This document shows, one piece after another, positions 44,643-53,748 of a stretch of DNA of 64,000 nucleotides; positions within the stretch are counted from its first letter, which is position 1, and the number at the start of each line of letters is the position of its first letter. Source of the DNA: Achromobacter sp. RTa (GTDB lineage: Bacteria; Pseudomonadota; Gammaproteobacteria; Burkholderiales; Burkholderiaceae_B); assembly GCF_000757485.1 (NCBI RefSeq), contig NZ_JPYO01000019.1, forward strand, positions 1 to 64,000, in the 5' to 3' direction. A program made the position numbers and the translations under genes. The notes below the pieces were generated by a model. It was not told the DNA's origin. It did not search any database and saw nothing but the letters and a program-made list of their open reading frames with translations.

Positions 44643-46220
44643 ATGTCCAGCCAGGCCTCGATGCTCAAGCCTGTGTTGTGGGAGCGCCTGTTCGAACGGG
44701 AAAGCGCGCCCAACCTCAGCCTGCAGGGATGCGTGCGGCAGATGCTGGTGTCCGCCATCCTGAGCGGCCATCTGCCGCCCGGCACGCCGGTGCCGTCCAG
44801 CCGGCATCTTGCCGACCAGCTGCGCATCGCCCGCAATACGGTCGTCTTCGCCTACCAGCAGCTGGTCAGCGAGGGATACCTGGTGTCGCGGGAGCGCAGC
44901 GGCCACTTCGTCAGCGACACAGTCATGCTTGGGCATTCGGGCCCCGCGGCCGACGCTAGCCCCACCGGCGGCGACGGCGCGCCCACGGTGCGCTGGGAAG
45001 AACGGCTGCGCTTCCGGCCATCCCGGCAGCGCAACATCACCAAGCCGCGCGACTGGCAGAAGCAGCCCTATCCCTTTGTCTACGCGCAGTTCGACCAGGA
45101 CCTGTTCCCAACCGCCGAGTGGCGCGAATGCTGCATCAAGGCGCTGTCGGTGCTGGACATCCGCAGCTGGGCCCCGGACCTCATCACCCACGACGACCCC
45201 GCGCTGATCGAGCAGATCCGGACCCAGGTCCTGCCGCGCCGCGGCGTATGGGCGGACGCCGAGGAAATCGTCATTACCGTGGGCGCGCAGCACGCGCTCT
45301 ACCTGCTCGCGGACCTGCTGGTCAACGAGGACACGGTCGTGGGCATGGAAGATCCAGGCTACCCCGATGCCCGCAACATCTTCGCCAGCCATACGCGCAA
45401 TCTGCTGCCCATGCCCGTCGACGAGCAGGGCCTGTGCACCGGCACCCACCTGCTGGGCTGCGACTATCTTTTCGTCACTCCGGGCCACCAGTGCCCCACC
45501 ACGGTCACGCTCTCGATGGAACGGCGCCAGAGCCTGCTGGCGCTGGCCCGCCAGGCCGACAGCATGATCATCGAGGACGATTTCGAAAGCGAGAGCCGCT
45601 GGGGCGAAGGCGCCATACCCGCGCTAAAGAGCCTGGACCGCGACGGCCGCGTCATCTATGTGGGCAGCCTGGCCAAATCGTTTGCGCCCGGCCTGCGCAT
45701 CGGCTATATCGTGGCGCCGCGCGAACTCACGGGCGAACTGCGCGCCCTGCGCCGGCTCATGCTGCGCCATCCGTCCGCCTACATCCAGCGCGCCTTCTCG
45801 CTCTTCATTTCGCTGGGCCATCACCACGCGCTGCTGCGCCGGCAGTCCCAGGCCTACCAGAAGCGCGGCAACGAACTCTCGCGCGCGCTGGCGCAGCACC
45901 TGCCCGATTTCAAGGTCATCCCCATCACCGGGTCGTCCTCGTGCTGGCTGCAGGGGCCGCCCTGGCTCGACGCCGTCGAATTGTCCGAGGCCGCCCTGGC
46001 CGAGGGCGTGGTCGTCGAGCCCGGCGACGTCTTCTTCATGAACGGCGCCGACGCGCCCCGCAATTTCCTGCGGGTGGGCTTCACCTCGATCCGCCCCGAG
46101 CACATCGAGCCGGGCATCGTCAGGCTGGCCCGGGTCGTCGACCGATTCCGCGCCCGCGCCGACGGGCGGCGCGACACGGAAGGCCCCGATCTCAACACGC
46201 TAGAGCAGTTCGTCTCGTAG
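44643..46220 (+). CDS. tauR: MocR/TauR-type GntR-family regulator with aminotransferase-like domain
   Basis: 525 aa from the ATG at 44643 (AAGGGGAG upstream). GntR-type winged helix at about 28-95 (LPSSRHLADQLRIARNTVVFAYQQL-like), then a PLP-dependent aminotransferase fold with the PLP lysine Lys345 in GSLAKSFAPGLRIGY. In other bacteria a MocR protein, TauR, activates taurine genes. Its position between tauABC and the convergent dehydrogenase-like genes supports the same role. Its last 21 bp overlap the end of the opposing gene. Confidence 0.75.
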   Translation: MSSQASMLKPVLWERLFERESAPNLSLQGCVRQMLVSAILSGHLPPGTPVPSSRHLADQLRIARNTVVFAYQQLVSEGYLVSRERSGHFVSDTVMLGHSGPAADASPTGGDGAPTVRWEERLRFRPSRQRNITKPRDWQKQPYPFVYAQFDQDLFPTAEWRECCIKALSVLDIRSWAPDLITHDDPALIEQIRTQVLPRRGVWADAEEIVITVGAQHALYLLADLLVNEDTVVGMEDPGYPDARNIFASHTRNLLPMPVDEQGLCTGTHLLGCDYLFVTPGHQCPTTVTLSMERRQSLLALARQADSMIIEDDFESESRWGEGAIPALKSLDRDGRVIYVGSLAKSFAPGLRIGYIVAPRELTGELRALRRLMLRHPSAYIQRAFSLFISLGHHHALLRRQSQAYQKRGNELSRALAQHLPDFKVIPITGSSSCWLQGPPWLDAVELSEAALAEGVVVEPGDVFFMNGADAPRNFLRVGFTSIRPEHIEPGIVRLARVVDRFRARADGRRDTEGPDLNTLEQFVS

Positions 46221-47615
46221 GTAGTACCAACGGTACAGCAGGCCCTGGCCCAGCCTGCGGAACGGGGCGAACGGATGCCCGGGCAAGGGGGAATCGTAGA
46301 TCGGAAGATTCCAGGCCACGCCGTCCTTGCCCATCATCCGCTGCGCCAGCCGCCTGCCGGCATGGGCCGAGAACGCCACGCCATTACCTCCATAGCCGAA
46401 CGCGTAGTACACCGGCAGCACCGGGTCGGGCTGCGTCACGCGCGGCATCATGTCGTGGCTGACGTCCACCCAGCCCCACCACGAATACGCCACCTCCACC
46501 CCTTTCAGGGCGGGAAACTTGCGCGCCAGCCCGTCGCGCAGCAACGCCAGGTGGCGCGGATTCTCCGCGTCGGCGCCGCGCAGCGCGCTGCGGCTGCCGA
46601 TCTGCATGCTGCCATCAGGCAGCAGCCGGTAGTAAAAGCGCAGGGTCCGCGTATCGGTGATGAACACCGTGCTCTTCAAGCCTGCCGCCTCGCGCTCCGC
46701 GGGCGACAGCACCCGCGTCACCAGCGAATTCGACAGCACGGGCATGATGCGGTTGTCCAGCAGGCGGTTGACGCCCTGCGCGGTGTAGCCGCCGGTGGCG
46801 AACGCAACCCGGCGCGCGCGCACCACGCCTCCCGGCGTTTCCAGCAGCACCCTGCCATTCTCCGCGCGCCAGCGCAGCACCGGGCTGCCGGGGTGGAGCC
46901 GCACCCCCAAGGCGCGCGCCTGCCTCAGATAGCCATAGGCGAGCTTCAGCGGATGCACGCCCACGCCATCGGGCTCGTGCATCGCGCCCACCGCCTCGCG
47001 GTCGTCGACATAGCGTTCGCGCAGCTCTTCCTTGCTGAGCATCTTCGTGTCGTAGCCGAAGACCTCTCGCATCACGCGCGCCTCGTTCCGCAGGAACGCC
47101 ATCTTCTTCTGGCGATGCGCCGTGTACAAGTGCCCCCCCGGCTGCGCGTCGCAATCCACCTGGGCGACCAGGCTTTTCCAGTACTCGAACCCTTCGCGGA
47201 TCTCCGCATCGAGGCGCTTGGCCGTGTCCAGGCCCCAGCGCTCGATCCATTGCGAACGGTACAGCCGCCCCGAGGCGTTCTGCCCCTGCCCGCCATTGCG
47301 GCTGGTGCAGCCCCACACCGCGCGGTTGGCCTCCAGCACCACCGCCTTGACGCCGAAGTCCCGTGCCAGGGTCAGCGCGGCCGACAGCCCGGTGAAGCCG
47401 GATCCGACAATCACCACGTCGGCGTCGATATCGCCATTGACCGGGCCGTCGTCCTCGGGCGGCGCGCCCGCGGTCGCGACCCAGTAGGTGGGCGCGTAGT
47501 CCTGCCCTTGGCCAGGCGGCGACACCAGCGGATCGTAGGCCGGGTTGTATGCGCTGATTGCTGCCCCGCCCGAACGGGCCGGGCCTTCAGGTTGGAAGGA
47601 CATTTGGGTATCCAT
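46200..47615 (-). CDS. tauY: FAD-dependent oxidoreductase, probable taurine dehydrogenase large subunit
   Basis: 471 aa DAO-family flavoprotein. The dinucleotide site VVIVGSGFTGLSAAL (67-81) with acidic Glu95 binds FAD; WGCTSRNGGQGQNASGR and the C-terminal YYAFGYGGNGVAFSAHAGR are typical of amine oxidoreductases such as gamma-glutamylputrescine oxidase. Beside tauABC, a TauR-type regulator and a small NTF2-fold gene it fits TauY, which with TauX deaminates taurine to sulfoacetaldehyde. A polyamine or amino-acid oxidase remains possible. Confidence 0.6.
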   Translation of the reverse strand: MDTQMSFQPEGPARSGGAAISAYNPAYDPLVSPPGQGQDYAPTYWVATAGAPPEDDGPVNGDIDADVVIVGSGFTGLSAALTLARDFGVKAVVLEANRAVWGCTSRNGGQGQNASGRLYRSQWIERWGLDTAKRLDAEIREGFEYWKSLVAQVDCDAQPGGHLYTAHRQKKMAFLRNEARVMREVFGYDTKMLSKEELRERYVDDREAVGAMHEPDGVGVHPLKLAYGYLRQARALGVRLHPGSPVLRWRAENGRVLLETPGGVVRARRVAFATGGYTAQGVNRLLDNRIMPVLSNSLVTRVLSPAEREAAGLKSTVFITDTRTLRFYYRLLPDGSMQIGSRSALRGADAENPRHLALLRDGLARKFPALKGVEVAYSWWGWVDVSHDMMPRVTQPDPVLPVYYAFGYGGNGVAFSAHAGRRLAQRMMGKDGVAWNLPIYDSPLPGHPFAPFRRLGQGLLYRWYYLRDELL

Positions 47616-47649
47616 GCTGCGGTTCCGGTTGCTGAGTGCGCGGCGGGCG

Positions 47650-48042
47650 TCACGACCGCGCCGGCAAGGCCGGCCGCTGCTTGCGGAATGCGTTCTTCAC
47701 GCGGATCTTCCCGTCCTGGAAAGTGAAAACGTCCACCATGTCCGCCTCCACGCGCGATCCGTCCGCGGCGGTGCCCGTGAACGTGGATTCGGATACGCCC
47801 CGGTCCCCGGCGACCCAGTGCCTGCCGTTGCGCCACTGCGCGTCGGGAAAGGAGGCCCACGCCGCCGCGAAGGCCGCGCGCACCGCATCGCGCCCCGCAT
47901 GCCGCGCGCCCCACTGCTCGGGTCCGCCCACGGTTTCGAATACGCAGTCGTCGCTCATGAAAGACATCAGGGCTTCGATATCGTGGCGGTTCCAGGCCGC
48001 CGCGAATTCGGCCAGCATGTCCGCGGTGACGGTCTTGTGCAT
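47650..48042 (-). CDS. tauX: NTF2/SnoaL-like small protein, probable taurine dehydrogenase small subunit
   Basis: 130 aa, cone-shaped SnoaL/NTF2 fold pattern: LAEFAAAWNRHDIEALMSFMSDDCVFE at the start and FTFQDGKIRVKNAFRKQR at the end. GGAGG precedes the ATG. It lies 34 bp upstream of the FAD oxidoreductase gene in the same direction. As I recall, TauX of taurine dehydrogenase is a small protein of this kind; the pairing with the flavoprotein is the main evidence. Confidence 0.58.
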   Translation of the reverse strand: MHKTVTADMLAEFAAAWNRHDIEALMSFMSDDCVFETVGGPEQWGARHAGRDAVRAAFAAAWASFPDAQWRNGRHWVAGDRGVSESTFTGTAADGSRVEADMVDVFTFQDGKIRVKNAFRKQRPALPARS

Positions 48043-48118
48043 TGCGTGCCTCCAGTGGAAGCCGGCGCGGCATGCGCCAGCATTCAGGATCCAAGGTAAG
48101 TGAGCGGCCTGGCAGGGT

Positions 48119-48128
48119 CTAGAACCAG
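48119..48128 (-). promoter_or_regulatory. possible TauR half-site upstream of tauXY
   Basis: CTGGTTCTAG on the minus strand agrees with the upstream tauA half-site CTGGCCCTAG in 8 of 10 positions. It lies about 77 bp upstream of the tauX start. A second half-site at the same 14-bp spacing is not seen. Confidence 0.25.
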
Positions 48129-48175
48129 AAACGGAAAATCGCTTGCACCAGAACGGCCGTTCGACGCGCGCGGCG

Positions 48176-49153
48176 TTATGCCTCGGCGGGCGCGAGCCAT
48201 TCCGCCACCGCGCGCGGGTCGACGGCGCCGCGCAATCCGATCAACACCAGCCCGGGCTCGTCCAGCCCGGCAGGCGGCTGCGCCTGTGTGTCGTAACGCA
48301 CCCGGCGTCCGGCCAGTTGCACCAGCACAAGGCCATGCCGGTCCGTGCGCACCCAGCCCTTCGCGCGCAGCAACTGCCGAGGCGTCTGCCTGAGCCGTTC
48401 GGCCAGCCTGTCGGCGTCGAGCAGCGCAGGCGCCCGCCACAGCCAGCTTTCGAACGGATGGTCCGGTTCCTCGGCCTCATGTCCGGCATGGCCGCAGCCG
48501 GCGGCACGGCAATCGTGGTGCTCGTGGTGCCCGTGATGCGCGACCGCGGCCTCCCCCATCAGGCAGCGCAAATCCACGCGGCCTTCGCGAGCTTCGATGC
48601 GCGGCGCGCCGTGGGTAAGGTCCTCAAGCCACGCATGCAGAGCCGCCAGCTCCCGCGGCGGGGCCAGGTCCGTTTTGTTGAGCACGAGCAGATCCGCCGC
48701 CCCGAGCTGGCGCTCCAGCGTATCGGCAAACAGCGGATCCGCCGCCAGGGCGCGCACATTGGCGGCGTCGACCACGACCACCACGGCTTCCAGTTGCAGC
48801 AGCGGATCCGACATGCCGACCTGTGCGATGCGGGCCGGATCGGAAACGCCGCTGGCCTCGATCACGATCCATTCCGGCAACGGATCCAGCGCCAGCACGC
48901 GCGCCAGCGCATCGTCCAACCCGCCTGCCATCGAGCAGCAGACGCAGCCGTTGGCCAGCCGGATAACGTCGTCCGCGCGCCCCGCGATCAGGCCGGCGTC
49001 GATATCGACCGGCCCGAAATCGTTCACCAGCACCGCCGCGCGGCGCCGGCTCGTGGCGAGCACGTGATTGAGCAAGGTCGTCTTGCCGGCGCCCAGGAAG
49101 CCGCCCACCACCGTCAGCGCGATGCGCGCCGGCGCCCCGCCCCGCGGCGCCAC
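48176..49153 (-). CDS. COG0523/CobW-family GTPase, putative metal chaperone
   Basis: 325 aa from a GTG at 49153 with GGGAGGG upstream, one base past the amidohydrolase stop. P-loop GGFLGAGKTT at 17-26, metal-binding CVCC at 70-73, NKTD at 159-162, and a His/Cys-rich loop at 206-225 (HHGHHEHHDCRAAGCGHAGH), then a CobW C-terminal domain. The family inserts or chaperones metals such as zinc or cobalt. It closes the peptide-importer operon, right after a metal-dependent hydrolase that it might serve. Confidence 0.88.
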   Translation of the reverse strand: MAPRGGAPARIALTVVGGFLGAGKTTLLNHVLATSRRRAAVLVNDFGPVDIDAGLIAGRADDVIRLANGCVCCSMAGGLDDALARVLALDPLPEWIVIEASGVSDPARIAQVGMSDPLLQLEAVVVVVDAANVRALAADPLFADTLERQLGAADLLVLNKTDLAPPRELAALHAWLEDLTHGAPRIEAREGRVDLRCLMGEAAVAHHGHHEHHDCRAAGCGHAGHEAEEPDHPFESWLWRAPALLDADRLAERLRQTPRQLLRAKGWVRTDRHGLVLVQLAGRRVRYDTQAQPPAGLDEPGLVLIGLRGAVDPRAVAEWLAPAEA

Positions 49154-49154
49154 G

Positions 49155-50804
49155 TCAGCCCTCCCGCAACGCCAGGGGCCTGCCCCCGATGACCGTGCCC
49201 GCCACCGGCACATCCTTCAGTTTGTCCGCCGGCACCGCCAGGGGATCTTCCTCCAGCACGCAGAAGTCCGCGTACTTGCCGACTTCGATCGACCCCACCA
49301 TGTGATCCATGTGCAGGGTATAGGCCGCGCCCAGCGTCACGGCATGCAGGGCTGCATCCACGCCGATCCGCTCCGATTCCCCCAGCACCCTGCCGCTGGC
49401 GGTCTGCCGGTTCACCGCGCACCATGCGGTGAACAGCGGCCCCAGGGGAGTGATCGGCGCATCCGAGTGGATCGAGAACGGCACCCCCGCGCGCGCCGCC
49501 GTGGCGCAGGCGTCCATGCGGTTGGCGCGGTCCGGCCCCATGGTCAGCGCGTGGTGCGCATCGCCCCAATAGAAGATGTGGTTGGCGAACAGGTTCGCGC
49601 ACATGCCCAGGCTGGCCATGCGCCGGAATTGCGCCGCGTCGGCCATCTGGCAGTGCTGCAGCGTATGGCGGTGGTCGCGCCGCGGGCTGCGCCGCAAGGC
49701 GCGGTCCACGGCCTCGATCGCCAGTTGCGTCGCCTCGTCGCCGTTGGTGTGGATATGCATCTGCACGCCGGCCTCATGGTAGGCCTGCACCAGAGTATCC
49801 ACTTCGGCCGGCGCGATGACCCAGATGCCATTGGGCGCCCCGTTGTAGTAGCCGGGCCAGCGCACCCGGGCCGTAAAGCCCTGGATCGACCCGTCCACCA
49901 CCAGCTTGACCATCCCGAAATGCAGCTTGCCATGATTCAGCCGGCGGGCCTCTTCCAGCTTCGCCAGGCAGCGTCCAGGATCGCCCGCGTAGGTCAGCGC
50001 CGACGCGGCCGGCACGATGCGCACGGGGTAATCCGGCTCGGCCGTCACGCGGGCCAGCGCCGCCAGCCCTTCGTCGCCCAGCTCGTTGACCAGGTCCGTG
50101 GCCGTGGTGACGCCGGCCCACGTCGCCACCTTGCCGAACATGCGCAGGCCCTCTTCGGACACGCCTACCGTGCGGAACGGACTGCCGATCAGCCGCATCA
50201 CCGGGAACATGGCCGCGAATTCGCAGAGCTCTCCGCTGGGCTGCCCGTTCTCCATCCGGGTCACGCCCTCGATATCGGTATCGCGGTCGATGCCCGCCTT
50301 GGCCAGCATCGGCGTGTTGACATTCATGAGGTGCATGCTGGCGTGCATCACCACGACCGGCCGCCGCGGGGACACGGCGTCCAGGTCGCGGACGTCCATC
50401 CTGCGCCCCTCGAAGAAGATCGGGTCGAAGCCCCAACCGATCAGCGTCGTATCCTGCGCCAGGGCGCCTTCGGCCTCGCGCAGCCTGGCGGCGACGGCCT
50501 CGAAGCTTTTCAGCCCCTCCCAGAGCCGGCCGTCGGGCCCGCGCCTGTCGTAGAAGCCGACATAGACGAACTTCCACATGCCGCCTTCGGGCAGATGGCA
50601 GTGCCCTTCCACCAGGCCCGGCATGAGCACCTTGTCCGCGTAGCGCCCATCGACCTCGGCGGGGCCCCAGCCGGCCAGGGATTCCTTGCTGCCCACGCCC
50701 AGGATGCGGCCGTCGCGCACGGCGACGTGCGTGGCCCGCGGCTGGGCCGGGTTCATGGTCAGGATGCTGCGCGCGGCGTAGATGGTCGTGGCTGGCTGGG
50801 TCAT
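49155..50804 (-). CDS. amidohydrolase family 3 (YtcJ-like) metal-dependent hydrolase
   Basis: 549 aa; ATG with GAGGAG upstream. Composite domain start TIYAARSILTMNPAQP, metal site VLMPGLVEGHCHLPEGG near 59-75, further His residues in VQMHIHTNGDEAT and RHTLQHCQM, SIHSDAPITPLGPL, and C-terminal GSIEVGKYADFCVLEEDP. The family hydrolyses amides, often N-acyl or dipeptide-like. It lies 24 bp after the second ABC ATPase gene and 1 bp before the GTPase gene, so it probably acts on the imported compound. Confidence 0.85.
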   Translation of the reverse strand: MTQPATTIYAARSILTMNPAQPRATHVAVRDGRILGVGSKESLAGWGPAEVDGRYADKVLMPGLVEGHCHLPEGGMWKFVYVGFYDRRGPDGRLWEGLKSFEAVAARLREAEGALAQDTTLIGWGFDPIFFEGRRMDVRDLDAVSPRRPVVVMHASMHLMNVNTPMLAKAGIDRDTDIEGVTRMENGQPSGELCEFAAMFPVMRLIGSPFRTVGVSEEGLRMFGKVATWAGVTTATDLVNELGDEGLAALARVTAEPDYPVRIVPAASALTYAGDPGRCLAKLEEARRLNHGKLHFGMVKLVVDGSIQGFTARVRWPGYYNGAPNGIWVIAPAEVDTLVQAYHEAGVQMHIHTNGDEATQLAIEAVDRALRRSPRRDHRHTLQHCQMADAAQFRRMASLGMCANLFANHIFYWGDAHHALTMGPDRANRMDACATAARAGVPFSIHSDAPITPLGPLFTAWCAVNRQTASGRVLGESERIGVDAALHAVTLGAAYTLHMDHMVGSIEVGKYADFCVLEEDPLAVPADKLKDVPVAGTVIGGRPLALREG

Positions 50805-50828
50805 CAGGGTCTCCTCTGGATATCGGGG

Positions 50829-51851
50829 TCAGGCCCGCAGCGGCGATTCCGGGACGCCATTGCGGATTTCGACGAAGTGGCAGGCCACGCGGTGGCCCGG
50901 CGCGGCTTCGCGCAACGCCGGCTCGCGCGTGGAGCACAGTTGCTGCGCGGCGGGGCAGCGTCCGGCGAAGCGGCAGCCCGGCGGCGGGTCCACCGGGCTG
51001 GGCGGATCGCCCGCCAGCCGTACCCGCCGGGCGGCAAGCTCGCGCCCGCCCTTGACCGTCGGCACCGCCGACATCAGGGCCACGCTATAAGGATGCAGCG
51101 GCCGCGAGAAGAAGGCCTCGCGCGAGGTCTGCTCGATGATCTTGCCCAAATACATGACGGCGATGTCGTCGCAGATGTGCTCGACCACGGCCATGTCATG
51201 GGAAATGAACAGGAATGACTGCCCCTGCTCGCGCTGGATCCGGCGCAGCAGGTTCAGGATCTGCGCCCGGATCGCGATGTCCAGCGCGGATACCGGCTCG
51301 TCGCAGACGATCAGGTCGGGCGCGCTGGCCAGCGCCCGGGCGACGTTCAGGCGCTGCCGCTGCCCTCCGGAAAACTGGTGCGGAAACAGCTGGCGCTGCT
51401 CGGGCCGCAATCCGACCAGCTCGAACATCCGGGCCACGCGCGCCTCGCGGCCGCCGGGCGGGTCTATGCCCATCAGGTCCAGCGGCGAACGCACGATGTC
51501 GCCGGCCCGCTGGCGCGGATTCAGCGACGAGTACGGGTCCTGGAATACCAGTTGCAGGCGCCGCCGCATGCGGCGCAGGTCCGCGCCGCGCAGCGCGGTG
51601 AGGTCCGTGCCGTCGAAATGGATCGAGCCCGCGGTCGGGTCGGCCAGGCGCAGCACCGAAAGCGCGGTCGTGGTCTTGCCCGAGCCAGACTCTCCCACGA
51701 TCGCCAGCGTGCGTCCGCGCTGCAGGTCGAACGACACGCCATCCACGGCCTTGACGACGACCGGCTTGCCGTCCCGTCCGCGGCCGCCGATGGGGAAATG
51801 CACGGCCAGGTCGCGCACCGACAGCAAGGCAGGGGCATTCGGCTGCGTCAT
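50829..51851 (-). CDS. peptide/oligopeptide ABC transporter ATPase, OppF-type
   Basis: 340 aa from the ATG at 51851 that overlaps the preceding gene (ATGA). Walker A VGESGSGKTTTA, LVFQDPYSSLNPR, signature FSGGQRQRLNVARAL, Walker B LIVCDEPVSALD, and the C-terminal oligopeptide-transporter cysteine motif region (CRFAGRCPAAQQLCSTREPAL), which binds an iron-sulfur cluster in related proteins. Confidence 0.9.
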   Translation of the reverse strand: MTQPNAPALLSVRDLAVHFPIGGRGRDGKPVVVKAVDGVSFDLQRGRTLAIVGESGSGKTTTALSVLRLADPTAGSIHFDGTDLTALRGADLRRMRRRLQLVFQDPYSSLNPRQRAGDIVRSPLDLMGIDPPGGREARVARMFELVGLRPEQRQLFPHQFSGGQRQRLNVARALASAPDLIVCDEPVSALDIAIRAQILNLLRRIQREQGQSFLFISHDMAVVEHICDDIAVMYLGKIIEQTSREAFFSRPLHPYSVALMSAVPTVKGGRELAARRVRLAGDPPSPVDPPPGCRFAGRCPAAQQLCSTREPALREAAPGHRVACHFVEIRNGVPESPLRA

Positions 51852-52849
51852 GGCGTCGCCTCCGGGTAAAGCCAACAGGCCACTTCCTGCGCGTCGCCCA
51901 CGCGCGTCAGCGGTGGAAAGGTGTCGCGGCAGCGCGGCATCGCCTGGCCGCAGCGCTCCAAAAATGGACAGCCCACGCCACGCTCCCAGACCGAAGGCAC
52001 CACGCCGGGGATCTCCGGCAGGTCCGGCCGGATGTCGCTGGGTTCGCGATCCAGCTCGGGCAGGCAGGCGATCAGCCCGCGCGTATAGGGATGGCGGGGA
52101 TGCGCCAGGATCTCGCGCACCCCTCCCTGCTCCACCACCCGCCCTCCGTACATGACCACGACGCGGTCGGCCATTTCCGACACCGCGCCCATGTCGTGCG
52201 TGATCAACAGCACGGCGGTGCCGCGGCGCGCCTGCTGCTCGCGCAGCAGATCGAAGATCTGCGCCTGCACCGTCACGTCCAGCGCGGTGGTGGGCTCGTC
52301 GGCGATCAGCACGTCGGGATCGCAGGCCAGCGCGATGGCGATCATCACCCGTTGCCGCATGCCGCCCGACATCTGGTGCGGATAGTCGTCCACGCGCCTC
52401 TCGGGCAGGGGTATGCCGACGGACTTCAGCATGTCGATGGCGCGCTCGCGCGCCTGCGCCTTGCCCATGCCCTGGTGCAGCCTCAGCGGCTCCGCGATCT
52501 GGTCGCCCACCGTGTACACCGGATTCAGCGCGGTCATGGGCTCCTGGAAGATCATGGATATCTTGTTGCCCCGCACCTGGCGCATGGCTTCCTCGTCGTG
52601 GTCGGCCAGGTTGTCGCCGCGCAGGCGCACGCTACCGGCGCCGATGCGCCCCAACGGCGGAATCAGGCGCATGATGGCCAGCGCGGTCATGCTCTTGCCG
52701 CAGCCGGACTCCCCCACCAGGCAGAGCGTTTCGCCCGGGCGCAAGTCGAAGCTGACCGCGCTCAGCACCTCGGCCACCCGCCCCCGCGCGCGGAATTCCA
52801 GGCTCAGGCGGTCCACTTCCAGAACGGGAACCTGCTCGATCGCGTTCAT
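51848..52849 (-). CDS. peptide/oligopeptide ABC transporter ATPase, OppD-type
   Basis: 333 aa from the ATG at 52849, overlapping the upstream permease gene (ATGA). Walker [13 protein letters not shown], signature [15 protein letters not shown], Walker [13 protein letters not shown], and the C-terminal cysteine cluster [14 protein letters not shown]. Confidence 0.9.
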   Translation of the reverse strand: MNAIEQVPVLEVDRLSLEFRARGRVAEVLSAVSFDLRPGETLCLVGESGCGKSMTALAIMRLIPPLGRIGAGSVRLRGDNLADHDEEAMRQVRGNKISMIFQEPMTALNPVYTVGDQIAEPLRLHQGMGKAQARERAIDMLKSVGIPLPERRVDDYPHQMSGGMRQRVMIAIALACDPDVLIADEPTTALDVTVQAQIFDLLREQQARRGTAVLLITHDMGAVSEMADRVVVMYGGRVVEQGGVREILAHPRHPYTRGLIACLPELDREPSDIRPDLPEIPGVVPSVWERGVGCPFLERCGQAMPRCRDTFPPLTRVGDAQEVACWLYPEATP

Positions 52850-53748
52850 GAGCGCCCCCGCGAGTTGGGATTGAGCGCGTCGTTCAGGCCGTCGCCGATC
52901 AGGCTGACCGCCAGCACCGTCACGAAGATCGCGGCTCCCGGCAGCGTCACGGCCCACCACGCGGTCAGGATGTAGGGCCGGTTGCTGCCTATCATCAGCC
53001 CCCAGCTCATGATGTTCGGATCGCCCAGCCCCAGGAACGACAGGCCGGCCTCGAACAGGATCGCCATGCCGATGGCCAGCGTGGCCGACACGATCAGAGG
53101 CGCCAGCGCATTGGGCAGGATCACGCGCCAGATGATGCGCGCGTCACCCGCGCCGATCACCCGCTCCGCCAGCACGTACTCGCGTCGCTTCAGGCGCAGG
53201 AATTCGCCGCGCGCCAGCCGCGCCGTCCCCGTCCAGCTGACCACGCCGATCGCTACCGCAATGGTGGCGAGCGACGGAGAGAACAGCGTCACCAGCACCA
53301 TGGCGAACAGCAAAGTGGGCAGCACCTGGAAGAACTCGGTGATGCGCATCAGGGTTTCGTCCACCCAGCCGCCGTAATACCCAGCCAGCGCACCCACGGT
53401 CAGGCCGATGGCCATGGACAGCACGGCCGCCACCACCCCGACCAGCAGGGTGGCGCGTCCCCCGTAGACCATGCCGGTCAGCACATCGCGCCCCAGGTAG
53501 TCCGTGCCCAGCAGCGCATCCTCCCCGGGCGGGCTCATCGGCGCCCCGGCGATCTCGAAAGGATCCGCCTGCATCAACATGGGCCCGAAGATCGTCACGG
53601 CCAGCACTGCCGCAAGCAGCAGCACGCCAACCACCGCAGAAGGATTGCGCACGAACACCCGCAGGGCCTCGTAGGATTGCCGCGCCGGCGGCCGGGCCGC
53701 CGCGGCGGTCGGCGCGGCGATGGGAACAGCGGAAGGAACTTGGCTCAT
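52846..53748 (-). CDS. peptide ABC transporter permease, OppC-type
   Basis: 300 aa inner-membrane permease with the OppC N-terminal extension, LGTDYLGRDVLTGMVYGGRATL, and the EAA loop ERVIGAGDARIIWRVILPN. Coupled by ATGA overlaps to both neighbours. Confidence 0.9.
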   Translation of the reverse strand: MSQVPSAVPIAAPTAAAARPPARQSYEALRVFVRNPSAVVGVLLLAAVLAVTIFGPMLMQADPFEIAGAPMSPPGEDALLGTDYLGRDVLTGMVYGGRATLLVGVVAAVLSMAIGLTVGALAGYYGGWVDETLMRITEFFQVLPTLLFAMVLVTLFSPSLATIAVAIGVVSWTGTARLARGEFLRLKRREYVLAERVIGAGDARIIWRVILPNALAPLIVSATLAIGMAILFEAGLSFLGLGDPNIMSWGLMIGSNRPYILTAWWAVTLPGAAIFVTVLAVSLIGDGLNDALNPNSRGRS

